64,000 nt of DNA, from contig NC_063263.1 of NCBI RefSeq assembly GCF_019578655.1, forward strand, positions 20,397,001-20,461,000, in the 5' to 3' direction. The translations under genes were made by a program, and so were the position numbers. The DNA comes from Ricinus communis (Eukaryota; Streptophyta; Magnoliopsida; Malpighiales; Euphorbiaceae). Every line of letters begins with the position of its first letter. Position 1 is the stretch's first letter. Below, piece after piece: positions 28,036-40,200 of the stretch. Under the pieces are notes generated by a model. The model worked only from the letters and a program-made list of their open reading frames with translations, ran no database searches and was not told the DNA's origin.

Positions 28036-29262
28036 ACCTTTTCAGTGATTGCATATTATCTAAATTCCTAACCTAAAAATAAAATATAGATAACTTTTAC
28101 AATTTTATAACTTTAGCAAAAAATCCACAAATGATGTCTAAGGCTAAATTTTTCTAATGGATAAATTATCAATCTTTAGAATTGACAAAACACATTCAAT
28201 TATAAATAATTGAAATTAAATAGTGTTGAAGAAAAATATCAATTTAAATACACTTTTTTTTTTCATTTTAATCTATAATAAGCCATATTCAAATAATAGC
28301 TAAATTGAAGCAATAAAAACTACTTTCTTTTAAGCAAGATAGCATTTCATAATGAAAATCTCATAAAAGTTTATTTAAATTTAGGATCAAATTAGAAGAA
28401 TAAACAAGTCATTCAAATAACACATACCCATTTCAAGTTATTTGATTTTGAGCTAAAAAATAATATTTTTCTTTTCATAGAAAGAAAGATGATTTTTTGT
28501 TTTGAAATTAACAGAAAAAAGAAAGATGGTAAAAGCTGTGTTTTAAGGGTCTTTGATTTTAGGAATGAAGGTTTTTTTTTTTTTTTTTTTTGAAGTAACA
28601 AGGTTTCTTTTCTCAAAGAGAGAACCTTTGAAGATTGAGGGGTAATGGACGAATTTGATCTTAAATATTCTTTTCAACAGAATTTAATAGTACTTTTAGG
28701 GTTTAAAAATTTTAGAAAAAAGAAAACAGACAATGTGAAGCTTTTTATTTTGCAATTCCCATTAGTAAATTATGTGATTAGTAAGCAAACATAGAACCCT
28801 CTTGTGTCTAATCTGCACTCTGATGAGAATTAATCGACAAGAACCGATTGTTTAATACGTTTTCATCGATTTCAGATGCTTTACTAAAAAGAAAATCTGA
28901 ACATCAAAGTAGCACAGACTGAAGAATTCATGTACCATTTTGGTAATTTTTCTTAAGAACAAACAAATAAATAAAAAAAGTAACAACATTGTAATCAAGT
29001 TGGCGAATATTAAAAAGAAAGAAAGAAAAGAAAAAGGTGAAGAAAAGGTAGACGCACATGTTCAATAAAAGTTGGTTGTCATTTAGTTCTCTCCCAAAAG
29101 AAATCACCTTCGGGTGATATAAGTAAGTAACAATCATCCTTTGGACTTTCCTCTATCTATCTATAATCTAATCCTATGCTTGTTTTTCTTCAGAAAAACC
29201 CACCTTCCTTTGCCCTTTCTCTCTAACTTCTGGGTGGTTGCTTTGGTTAATTACTTCTCTCC
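28036..29262. other. Intergenic region upstream of bHLH128
   Basis: AT-rich, with a 20+ base T-run near 28570-28592. The last few hundred bases should hold the promoter of the downstream gene. No conserved regulatory site can be named with confidence. Confidence 0.5.
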
Positions 29263-29276
29263 CTATATATATATAT
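29263..29276 (+). promoter_or_regulatory. TATA-like TA run at the start of bHLH128
   Basis: CTATATATATATAT overlaps the first in-frame ATG (29275). If it acts as the TATA box, transcription would start near 29300, and the second in-frame ATG at 29335 would be the real start. It may instead be just a microsatellite in the 5'UTR. Confidence 0.35.
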
Positions 29277-32200
29277 GGCTCAAAATAGTCCCTCATGGTC
29301 GAAACCCGAAAAACCTAATACCAGTGGCAACACCATGTATCCACCACCACCGCCACCAGCCTCCTCCTCGTCCTCCTCCACTTCTTCGCCTCAGAGACCC
29401 ACTAGTATCGCTCCGGCCTCTGGTAGTGGGTTAACTCGATTTGGGTCAGCCCCTGGTTCGTTTCTAACAAGAGCTGTTGATTCTGTTATAGGTACTACCA
29501 CTAGTGGCCGTGATTTCTCGGCTTTAGTTAATAACAATAGTAACAATAACAATAACAATAGTCATCATCAGTACTTCTCCGCCGGTGATTCTTCTTCTCT
29601 CACCACTGAGTCAACTTGCAAAGTCAACTCATCTAACGACTTACGCGCGCCTGCTAAAAGTGGGTTGCAGAGATCGTATGGTTTTAATGAAATCAATGGA
29701 TCTTTACTTCGACAGAAAAGCTCTCCTGCTGGCTTTCTTTCTCATCATCTTGCCAATGAGAACGGTGCGTTTTTTTCCCACTCTCCTTTTGTAAAATGTT
29801 TCTTTTTTCTTCTGCGTGAAGGATAAACGAAAAGTAGAGGAAATGACAGTTATATCCTTGTTAAATGTATAATGTATCATTTGCCAAATGGGTACTTTAA
29901 AAATTGTTAGTCTTGATTATTATTACTTAATTACTTATTAATTGTTCATTAGGCCATACTGTATCCAATAGAATTCATGACTACTTGTCAATACAATTTA
30001 ACATTACTTCTAAAATTAATACTTTCAAAGGTTATTTGGCTTTCATATACAATTACAATTAGGCAGGCTTAGTTCTATAAACAAAAATACATTTATAATT
30101 ATTAATTTTTAACTAATTATGCTACAATTTAGGACTATTAATCATCAATATAGTTAAGTTAGGCCAAGCTGTTTAAAAAGCTCATCAAGTTCAAATCTTT
30201 CTAAACTGGTATTAATGTAGTGGTAAGATGAAACCATTTGAGAATTAAACGTTCCGTTTAAATTCTACGAAATTTTCATTTTATATTTTAAAAAAGTCTT
30301 TCTAATAAAAAGTCAATATATGAGAAAGATGAATGTAAATCTTTCAGTTTTTAATTAGTTAGGTTTGTTTACAGTTATTTTGTTGCTATATTCATGTCAA
30401 TAAATATAACTATTTGATCAATTTATGAAACTTTTGGTTGTATTGGTAGTATTTTATAATTGTCCCTCTAGGTCAGGAGTGATTCTTCTCATTCAAATGA
30501 CATAACTACCCCTGTTTACAGGTTGTTGTGGTCCTATGTGGATGGGGACAGTTTTGGAACTTTGACTTATATTAATTTAATATTTAATAACTTTTACTGG
30601 TGGCCTAATGTCATATCCTTGCATATTATATAGTTCTAATTAATTTTATTTTTGTGGCTCTTTTCTTTTTTAATATTTAAAGTTTTTGGTTTGGCATAAG
30701 TCCCATGTGAGATTCGATGGTGGTATTGGGCAATTCTGTGGGCTGTGTCTTCTGTTGGATAAGCGTTTGACGTAAATAAATGTCATTTTCAAAAAGACAA
30801 AACTACCCTCTTAGATTAGATTGAGGAGTAATCTGATGGGCTGGAGGTCTAGGAACCATTACTATAGTCACGTGGGATACCATTTTATTTTATCTAATAT
30901 AATATTTTATTTTATTTTTTGTCTGGGTCTATGGAGGTGGATGATGGTTAGATTTATAATTTAGTTATAAGAATTCTCAGAAAAAGTTAATACTTTTAAG
31001 AGCAAATTACTACTTTCCCCCTGAGTTTTGACCTTGATTATATTTTCATCCCTCTTGTTTGAAAATTGAATGGAGCTTTGTTACTTTTCAGAAAGGTATA
31101 CATGCTATAGTCCTCCACTCTTAAAATAAACTCATATTTTAGCCCTTTAGATTTTGAAATAAATGACATTTTAGTCCTGCATTTGTCAACCTTTGAAGGA
31201 CTAAAAAGTATTATTTTATAGAACTCAAGGATGTAAATGCTATTTAGAGTAAAATATGTTAGGGACTAGCATATAATACCTTGATTAGGCAGTAAAATGT
31301 ATTAAAACTAAAAAGTGGAGGATGACTGCATTTAATCTTCAAATAAGAGGAATGAGTTGTATTAAGGTCAAAACTCTGCGGGAGATAATAGTAATTTGCT
31401 CTTATTTTAGCTTATCATTTAGTATTTACTATAAGGATGGACCTGTAGTTTTTACATAACAAAGACAAAAAAGAGAGTCTTGTTTGAGATCTATTTATTA
31501 GATAGAGATAACTTATTCTATTATTTGCAGACTGAATTCATAGTAACAGAGATGTTGACATTTCAGTCTTTTTAGTGGATTAGTTTAGAGATGACATGGT
31601 AGAAGGATCTACCTAATACCACTCATTAATTTTCTACTATATAATATACACACCTAACCAACAATACAGCAGGATCTATAACACATTCAGTGTTGAAACT
31701 TGTGATAGTGAAAGAATCGAAACACTTATCTGAAGTCTTAAATTGGTAAAAATTCAAGAATGAGTTTTATATTTATAGCAACAAAAAAAATTCAGCAATA
31801 GTAGTAAATGGTCGGTAATGAAAGAAACTAATTTTTAATTACAAATAGTCTTAAGTTTATCCAAATGTAGCCAATGAAAATTCAGAGGGTTTTGTCAGCA
31901 AGCTTTTATTATGTATGATGAATGAGGGTTGAGAGACATAACCAACTGGGTTTATTCTGTTGGTTTATTTGCAGTAATTTGAAGGGAAGTTAACTGGAAG
32001 TTGGGAGGTATCTCAAGTCAGAAAGTTCTTTCAGGAAATGTCTGAAATTATATGCCTAAGTACTAAATATTGTATCATATTCTAACAGCTTGATCTCGTA
32101 GAACAATTAAATTGCCTAAAATGGTAGCAGAGTTGTTTAAAACCAAATAGGAATACATATTGTCATCATGCCATTGTAAGGTTACCCACGGTGAGCTTGC

Positions 32201-35200
32201 CATGAATTTTTTGAGCTTTATGAAATGGGTATTAGTACTAGTTCTGGAAGCTAAACTCACCTTGATGTTCTAGAGGTCTAAGAAATTGTTTAACTAAAGA
32301 ATTCTATATGCAAGATTTGAATCTGGGATTAGACTGATTAAAAAGAATGGTTCTAGCAAATTGTGAAATAAATTCCTATAAGAACTGTTTTGAGTTTATC
32401 TTGATCATAGTCCAGCGGAAATTATTTTAGAATGACTTTGGAAAAGCACCAAAGGGAATCAACCCAAGTAGAAAAGTACCAAAATTAAGAATATGCACTT
32501 AAAGACATTATGACTTCCCATGAAAATTCTTAAATAAAGGTTTGCTATGTAAATTAGTTGCTATTATTTAGTGTCAATGTCTCTTGTTCTTATCTGTTGG
32601 ATTAACATTTCAGATGAGTTGTGTTAGTTTAACTATTGTAGTTTGGGGTTTTGGATATCATCCATCTCATTTGCTCATTCAAATTTCAGGTTTTTCAATA
32701 ACACCAGGAACTGGAGGATATAACTCTTCCAATGGCCCAAATGGTGGCCACACTGTATCAAGGTTGAAATCTCAATTGAGCTTCACTAGACAGGATTCTC
32801 TTTCTCAGATATCTGAAGTTAGTGAGGACATTGTTGAAGGCATCAACTCTAATACTGGACATCATAATTCACCTCATTCTTATTCTACTACTGGCTTTGG
32901 CATGGGATCCTGGGACGGTACCAACTCTATTGTGTTTTCAGGACCGCCAAGCAAACGAATGAAGAACATAGATGGAGACCTTTTTAACTGTCTCAATGGC
33001 TTAGAAACTCAGGTACTATAACTTTTCTGAGGACTTGCATAAATCAAGAAAATCAGGAGAGAATATAACTCATCATGTTCTAGAGTATCTAAATCAAATG
33101 AACATTCAAAAACACTATCTTTAAATTTTATTTTTGTACTTAAACAGATAAACAAATGGTCCAATGGAAGTTGTAAATACTTATTCTTTAATGTGTTCTC
33201 TAGACATAGTTTTTGTTCATTTCACATAAATACTTATTATAACAGTACATAAAATTATTAAGGGGCAAAGGAATTATGGAATGGGGAATGGGTAAATCCA
33301 TCATCATCTAGCTGACTGTTAAGAGACAAAAATAATTTTGCATCAACAAGCAGCTGAAAAGTTTTATTTTCTATCATTTTCTTCCAAGAAAGAAAAGAAA
33401 AAAGCAACTTGTTTACAGTAGATAAACTGTTATTAATGGAGTAAAGATCTGATGGCTGATAGGCTTACAAATTGTCTGAAATTATAGCTTTCTCTTACTT
33501 TATTTTGCTGGGGGTATATTTATGATTCATTCTTCCTTCAGTTTAGTTTGCCACAGACAAGTCTTGAGATGGCAACAGTGGAGAAGCTACTAAATATTCC
33601 TGAAGATTCGGTGCCCTGCAAAATCCGTGCTAAACGTGGGTGTGCTACTCACCCTCGAAGCATTGCTGAAAGGGTTAGTATAATGCACCAGTCCCCTTTA
33701 TATATAAGTACTTTGCCCATATGGGGCATTAACTTGGAAAAATGAAGTAACGTATGCAGTGACATCACAAAAGACCTTTATAATGAGATCCTAAAACCAC
33801 ATAACAAGGTTCTCTAATTTGTACTGCCATTTGTATTAAAACTGTTGTTTCTGTTTCAAATAATCTGCATGCTACTTTTCCTTTTGTTTTCTAAAATTTC
33901 AAAAGCAAGTGTTTCTTTTGATTGAGTAATGCGTAAAAAACAGCAAATTGCAGTATCATACTTGAGGCAATGTACTTCGCTTATAACATATACAAACATG
34001 TTAATGAAGTATGCTTTGTGGTCCTTTTTCGGAAAGATAAATTCCCTGTATCCATCTCTTTTTTCTGTCTCTTGTTTTTCTGGCTGACATTATAACTGCC
34101 TGTCTCTTGTTTTTCTGGCCGACATCATAACTGCCTGTCTCTGGTGAATGCCAGCTACTCATATTGGAAGGCACGCATGTTGCATTAATATTGTGATATT
34201 ATCAATTGCATGCAGGCTGCATGATTGATTATCTTATGGCCTTATGTAACAGTTGAAGCTTACAATTTCTTTTAACAGAGCAGAATATATAGAACAATGC
34301 TTGTACATTATGCAAAAAAATTTCTTTTAGTATGCTCATTTATATGTTAGAAGACTGCAAATATATGGTACCACATAAAGCAGAACAGGCAAGAACTTAG
34401 TTTAGTGCCATCATTTATATATATATGTTTCATAGTGGAGTTGCTCAATATAAAACTTCAGAAGAATCCGTTCCTTTTGGTTAAATTATTCTTCTTTTGA
34501 GAGATTAGGTGACATGCATACTTGGCAAATGATGCTATCAAGGCTATCCTATAATTAGATGTTAATGTTGGGTGTGGACTAAATTGACGAGTTGATTGAC
34601 TTTATCTCCTCCTTCTCACATTTTCTTGGGTAAAAATTGTTTGTGCTTCTTGGAAGAAACTAAAAGATCAGAATTTAATACAGAGGAGAATAAAATGGAT
34701 CCCATTATGTCTTGTATATATATATTGCACGAATGATGCCTGTGGACTAGTATGTATGTTTGAATGAGGGTTCTAGTTTAAATGAGTTTTTAATCACTAA
34801 TTGAGTTTAAATGCAGGAGAGAAGAACCAGAATAAGTGGGAGGTTAAAGAAACTACAAGATCTTGTTCCTAACATGGATAAGGTATGATGGTATATTTAT
34901 TTGTTCTTTTTGGGGTATGTCCATTTAATCTATATCTTATTTTACATCATACCAAAGTAGGGTATAGTTAGTAGTATACATTTTATTGGACTTTGTGCCC
35001 TTGATTAATTGTGAATTAATATCTCCCCCACCCTAATTTAATCAGTTCTTAAATTAGAGAAAAGATCAGTTATAATTCCAAATTTCAATAAATCAAATGG
35101 ACAATAGCTTTTTCCACTCTGTGCTTGCTGATTTGAAAATTATATCTGTTAACAAAATGTGAATAACATTGTGAATTTTCATAACAATTTCCTGCAGCAA

Positions 35201-35419
35201 ACAAGCTATGCAGACATGTTGGATTTGGCAGTGCAGCACATCAAAGGCCTACAAGGAGAGGTTCAGGTGTGTGTAACCACACTCAAATCAAAATCTGTAG
35301 AAGGTGCAAGTTAATTGCTGCTTCTGCTCTTCCTCTAATCTTCTCTATGTTTATCTGTCTAACAGAAACTGCACAAGGAATTAGAAAATTGTACTTGTGG
35401 ATGCAAACCAACTTCATGA
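29275..35419 (+). CDS. bHLH128: bHLH transcription factor, bHLH128 type (six exons)
   Basis: Nuclear DNA-binding regulator expected to dimerise and bind E-box sites. Exons: 29275-29764, 32690-33012, 33542-33673, 34817-34882, 35198-35266 and 35366-35419, all with GT-AG introns and matching phases (377 aa). N-terminus: proline/serine-rich, then the subfamily motif GLTRFGSAPGSFL, an asparagine run, and QKSSPAGF. Middle: RLKSQLSF. DNA-binding part: SVPCKIRAKRGCATHPRSIA (residues 294-313), basic residues ERERRTRI with E314 and R318, helix 1 LKKLQDLVPNMDK, helix 2 SYADMLDLAVQHIKGLQ. The end is Cys-rich (CTCGC). The second in-frame ATG at 29335 (MYPPPP, 357 aa) has a better start context and, from memory, matches how Arabidopsis bHLH128 begins. 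Gene identity is firm; the start is not. Confidence 0.93.
30997..31404. mobile_element. 408 bp MITE with inverted ends in bHLH128 intron 1
   Basis: Left end TAAGAGCAAATTACTACTTT and the reverse complement of the right end (TAAGAGCAAATTACTATTAT) match. The similarity continues for about 80 bases (GAGTTTTGACCTT, CCTCTT(G/A)TTTGAA). No coding capacity. No clear target-site duplication. It lies within the 2.9 kb first intron, in which nothing else was recognised. Confidence 0.7.
34065..34134. repeat. 35-bp tandem duplication in bHLH128 intron 3
   Basis: CTGTCTCTTGTTTTTCTGGC and the rest of a 35-bp unit appear twice in a row, differing at two bases. Pyrimidine-rich intronic DNA; no function inferred. 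Confidence 0.85.
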
Positions 35420-35842
35420 CATTTTTGGCTAACTGGGAGTCATGAAACAAGTTTTTGATCCAAGGATTTTGAAGGCAAAGGGACTTGGTAAATGCTAATT
35501 GATTGTCAGTGTACCAAGTTTAACTTAATAATGCAAAAGTAGAGAAGTAGAAACTCTCAACTGTACATAATGAAGTGAAAAACTGTTAATCTATAGTACA
35601 TGACAAAAAGAGTGTTTGTAAAATGGTCTTCAGAATTCTACTTCTCTGGGCAGTTTGTGAGGGTTTGTTTTTGGTTTTTGGAACTATACCTGGCTTCCTT
35701 AGAAATTAATTCCATGTATTATTCATTGGTTGGTTCATATTATCTGCATGTTTCAAATTCAGTTTTAAACTTTCGACCACCATTCTTAGCATTTATGGTA
35801 TATGAATTTAGAGCCACAAGGACTGAAACTATCAGGCTGTCC

Positions 35843-35928
35843 TCATTTAACCCTCTGCTTAAATTGTCCTGGCAGCGTCCTTTTACCTTGCTAAAGAGGA
35901 CAGACAATTCAAGCAGAGGGTTAAATGA
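35843..35928 (+). ncRNA. Candidate MIRNA-like hairpin in the bHLH128 3'UTR
   Basis: Arm 35843-35868 and arm 35903-35928 are complementary at 25 of 26 positions (one A-C mismatch). Inside, GTCCTTTTA (35877) and TAAAGAGGAC (35892) can add about nine more pairs with a bulge, leaving a small loop. The total is 86 nt. The size and near-perfect arms resemble a plant microRNA precursor, but no known miRNA family was recognised. It starts about 420 nt after the bHLH128 stop and before an AATAAA signal, so it probably lies in that mRNA's 3'UTR. It could also be a small foldback insertion. Confidence 0.4.
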
Positions 35929-35938
35929 AACATGCAGT

Positions 35939-35960
35939 TATGTGTGAGTGTGTGTGTGTT
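35939..35960. repeat. (TG)n microsatellite
   Basis: Short TG repeat with one interruption, just downstream of the hairpin. Confidence 0.85.
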
Positions 35961-35988
35961 ATAGATAAGGATATAAATTTTCATGGTT

Positions 35989-35994
35989 AATAAA
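35989..35994 (+). terminator. Probable polyadenylation signal of bHLH128
   Basis: AATAAA 570 bases after the stop codon, in a T/A-rich context. It is the first canonical signal after the gene and implies a 3'UTR of about 0.6 kb. Confidence 0.4.
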
Positions 35995-36011
35995 AACATG
36001 AAAATGGAGAT

Positions 36012-37177
36012 AATATAATGGGACTTGTTCCTTCAATCCTCCTACTTATTTATTTATTGTTTACTTGTTAATAAAGAAGAGGAAAAAAAGAAAGAAAAGA
36101 AAAGCAAAATGCTCCATACTCTATACAAATGCTTGAAGACATGTGCTTTTTTAAGGCACAAGAAACTCTCTGTTCCAACTATTATTACTGCAGTATCAGC
36201 ATATATGAGTTAAAATTAACTAACTAATTAACTAACTTACTCTATATTTTTAAAAATAAATCTCCCATAAGATTCCTTGATGTTGGGAGTATGTTCTCCT
36301 TTGCATGCATGTATCATGAATGAGTTGGCCTGAGCCCCTAAACCACTTTGTCTTGTTCATAATTACTTCTCCTTTTCATGGTTTCTCCAACCATCTGTTT
36401 TACTATTTTTTAATAGCCATTTTTAACATCTCTGAAACTTTTATTCAGGGAAAAATAATTAATTTCAGTTTCTGGAAAATCTTGAAATTGCAAATTGTGT
36501 TAACGATTTTTCTTAAAATTGACCTTCATAGACTGAAACAAACATATTTAAATTTTTATTCCCATTAATTGGACCTTTTACTAAAATAAACAGATTTTAC
36601 TGAAAATGACATAGAATCAGCAAAAAGTATAACTAGCATGTGCAATCATTGTCATTACCTTAAAAAAACCATTAATTATGTCAAAACAAAATCATTAATT
36701 TTGTAAAAACTTAAAATTAACTTTTAAAGATAATGAGACCAATTATAGTGATAAAATCAAATTTTTGAGTAATTGATTTTACTTTCTTATTTTGAGATTT
36801 AAATCATATTATCAGTATTATAAATCGATTGAAACTTAAATTCATATTAAAACTACAATGAATTAATAAAAACTTCAAGATTTTTCGAGTTTTTGTTAAA
36901 TAAAATATATATTTTACATTTATTAATATAATTTGAATTATATTTAGAATTATTAATAAAAATAAATAAATAAAAGTATAATAGCAAAAATAGAATTAAT
37001 CAAAATATGTAAAAAATATGGCCCATATGCCTCACTTTTTATTTAAAAAGAAGAAATAACAAAGTAATTAAATACTAGCAAAGCGGCAATCAACAAAAAG
37101 TGAGTCTTTATATCATCAATCCCACTTCATGCGCAGTATGTCTTTGCCAGCTTGACCATACATTGCCACATTTCCAC
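36012..37177. other. Intergenic region between bHLH128 and RABA5
   Basis: AT-rich, no element recognised. The right part should contain the Rab promoter; a weak TTTATATC box sits near 37109. Open frames of 60-80 codons here show no family resemblance. Confidence 0.5.
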
Positions 37178-37210
37178 CTCCCTCTCTCTCTCTCTCTCTG
37201 TCTCTCTCTT
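37178..37210 (+). promoter_or_regulatory. CT-rich tract in the RABA5 leader
   Basis: (CT)n run 28 bases upstream of the start codon. Such pyrimidine tracts are common in plant 5' leaders and can bind GAGA-type factors; here that role is only inferred. Confidence 0.5.
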
Positions 37211-37237
37211 AAGCGACACCGTAGCATCCTCACAGAC

Positions 37238-40200
37238 ATGTCGTCGGACGATGAGGGAGGAGAGGAGTACCTATTCAAGATCGTGATAATAGGAGATTCA
37301 GCAGTAGGAAAATCAAATCTTTTATCTAGATATGCAAGAAACGAGTTCAATTTACACTCGAAAGCAACAATTGGAGTAGAGTTTCAAACCCAAAGCATGG
37401 AAATTGATGGCAAAGAAGTTAAAGCTCAGATTTGGGATACTGCTGGTCAAGAAAGGTTTCGTGCTGTTACTTCTGCTTATTACAGAGGTGCTGTTGGTGC
37501 TCTCATTGTTTATGATATCAGTCGCCGTACTACTTTTGACAGTGTTGGTCGTTGGCTTGATGAGCTCAAAAGTAAGTTAAAAAGTTCGCATCTTTTTATT
37601 TTTGTTTTTTTCTTGGTTTTGATTGAATGCTGAGTTGATTTGATGGATACCCATTTGGATATTCTTTTGATTATTTTTTTTTTTTTGATTTTTGGCTTGT
37701 AGATTTTGTTTACTGGCTGAAAAGATTAAGTGGGTATTATGTAATTTGGTTCATTTAGATGATCTTATATGTAACTTTGCTTGATTTGGGTTTTGTGGGG
37801 GTTGGTTTGGGTGGTGGTTGTGGTTTAGTTTTTGTAGATCTGAAGTTGCAATGATGGTTTTATAAAACTTGAATTAAAAGATAGCTACAAATTTTATCTC
37901 TTTTCTAATATTTTAAAACGTTATGTAATTGCTAGAATGGTTGCTTTTTTTTTTTTAATTTTATTTCTTTATTAGAGAATAGAGAACTTTTGCTTTTTAA
38001 TGTAGCATTTATTCTAATATGCCTATATGATGCCTATTTTTCTATTCTGTTTGTGCATTGTTTTAGATAGTATGCATTTGTAGGATGGTGTTATTTTGGT
38101 GCTTGTTGCATCAGTGGGAAATTCCACAGTACTTAGTCCAACTTCAACAAATGACGTGGGAATGTTTACATATGGTGGTGCTTGATTTCATGTTTTCATG
38201 AGGATGCCAGTTCATTTTTTGTTAGGATATTGATTACCAAATTAAATATCACTGAAATAACTGAAAAATACTATGTCTCTACTCTTTTAAATAACTCAAA
38301 TTGCCATAAGTCGTATTTCTATAAATTGTTAGCCCAGAGTGCCACTGTGTATTAATACTTTTGAGCAATATTTATTTATTGTTGTTGATTCCAACAACTG
38401 CAAACCAAAGAAAGAGGCAATGAAACTGAAAATATAGCTTGCTCAACTGTTTAACGCAGCTTGCCTCGGAAAGCTTGCCCATGAAAGGCAGTGTTGAAGT
38501 GGCAGAGCCTCTAGTCTTGAAACATTGCACATGATTAATTACTTAATCAGGAACCATATATTTATGCAGAAAATTAGTTGGTTCAAGCAACAAGTTTATT
38601 TCAATAATATTTAGCAACACATATGCTAATTTGGGACCTACATGCTTAAGCTGTAAACATCATTTTTATGTTTAACTGATACAGTGCTAGAGCTTGTTTG
38701 ATGTAATTCTCAAGAGTTTTAACCATAGGCATCTTCATTTATGTTAATTATAATTTCGACACTGGTTTTGAGTATTTATGCCTAGCAACTTTCATGTGAG
38801 GAGTACATCACCAGATCTAAAACCTAATTTTGGACATTTGCTTGCCAGTTTTAGGTTGATTGGTATCTTAATAGCAATCATTTCATTTTATGGGCCTGAT
38901 AAAAAGTTCTAATGTTATAAGTTGGTGAAACAGTATGTATCTTGTTTTTGTCAATTTAATCTAGTTTTACATGCTTGTTTGGTTTCTCTTTATATGTAGC
39001 ATGCTTCATTTTGTTTTCTTTTTCCCAAGGAAAGATGCAATATTCAGTTTAGACCTGCAACCCAAATTGGACTAGACCAAATTTTGTTGTTTGTTGTACT
39101 TTATTCGAAAATGTCCAATTATGCCTGAATTAAATAATTTTGAAGGTATCATTAAAATAGTAAAAAATAATTCTTTAATTGTTCACAAAGTATAAATTAT
39201 AAATTAATTATTATTTCCAAGAGAATTATGTGAGATAGATTGTTTCAAAATAAAGATTATATCCTAATTTAGCTTCACAGTTGATTCTGGTCTAATTGTC
39301 AAAATAAAAATTATATCCTAAAATGCAAAGTTCAATTCGACCTTTATTCCACAAAAGATATCTGTTCTTATTCATAGATTAAAGAAATTATTAGGTAAGT
39401 ATAGCATGTGTTTGAGAAACACGGTTTTGTATTATTTACTCTTATTTATAAATAAGAGTTTTTGAGCCCTAGAATATGGTATAAGCATCTATGATTGTCT
39501 AACCAGTTATATGAACTTGAGTCGAATGAGCATCTGATATGCTAGAGGTCAGCTGTGAGACAGGTCCAGTCTGCAGCAAAGTCGCTCTCATTTGGAAAAG
39601 CAAATGTGTTTGGGCTGCTTGTTCCTTTACTATCAACTGGTTATGCAACTTGTAGTCTTATAAATATAATAGAGCTCTATACTGTGAGGTTCCTATCTCT
39701 ATACTAGCCTTGATTAGAACTGGCCTGGATTGGTCTAAAACCAGATCAGAACTGAATATCGGTTCTGGTGCTGGTCCGTTTCAGAAAGCTAGGGGAACCA
39801 GCTTGGTTTTGTTTCTCTCTGAATAGAAACCAAGACCACAATGGGACAGAAACTGCTGGTTCAGTTCCAGTTCAAATTTTGAATAAGCAAAGAAATTAAA
39901 CAATTTTTTTTTTAAGGGGACTGGCCATGTGTTAAAAGAAGAAACGGTTACTTAAGTAACCGATGCTTCTTTAATTATATGTGAAACACACATGCACATT
40001 TTTTTTAATTAGATGATAAAAACTTTAAAATGACCCGAATGCCTTTATAACAACTATATTAACCGCTAGTTTTAGGAGCATTTTAGGAAATGAAAAATTT
40101 AGAAACATCATGATAAAAGAATTTGCAAAAAACTATAAATATCAAATTGTCTCTGTTTTTTTCTTTTCGTACATCCAACTTCTTAGTATCTCTCAAGTTC

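Noticed and set aside
37108..37350. 80-codon minus frame overlapping RABA5 exon 1
   Set aside because: Antisense shadow of the Rab P-loop exon and CT-rich leader.
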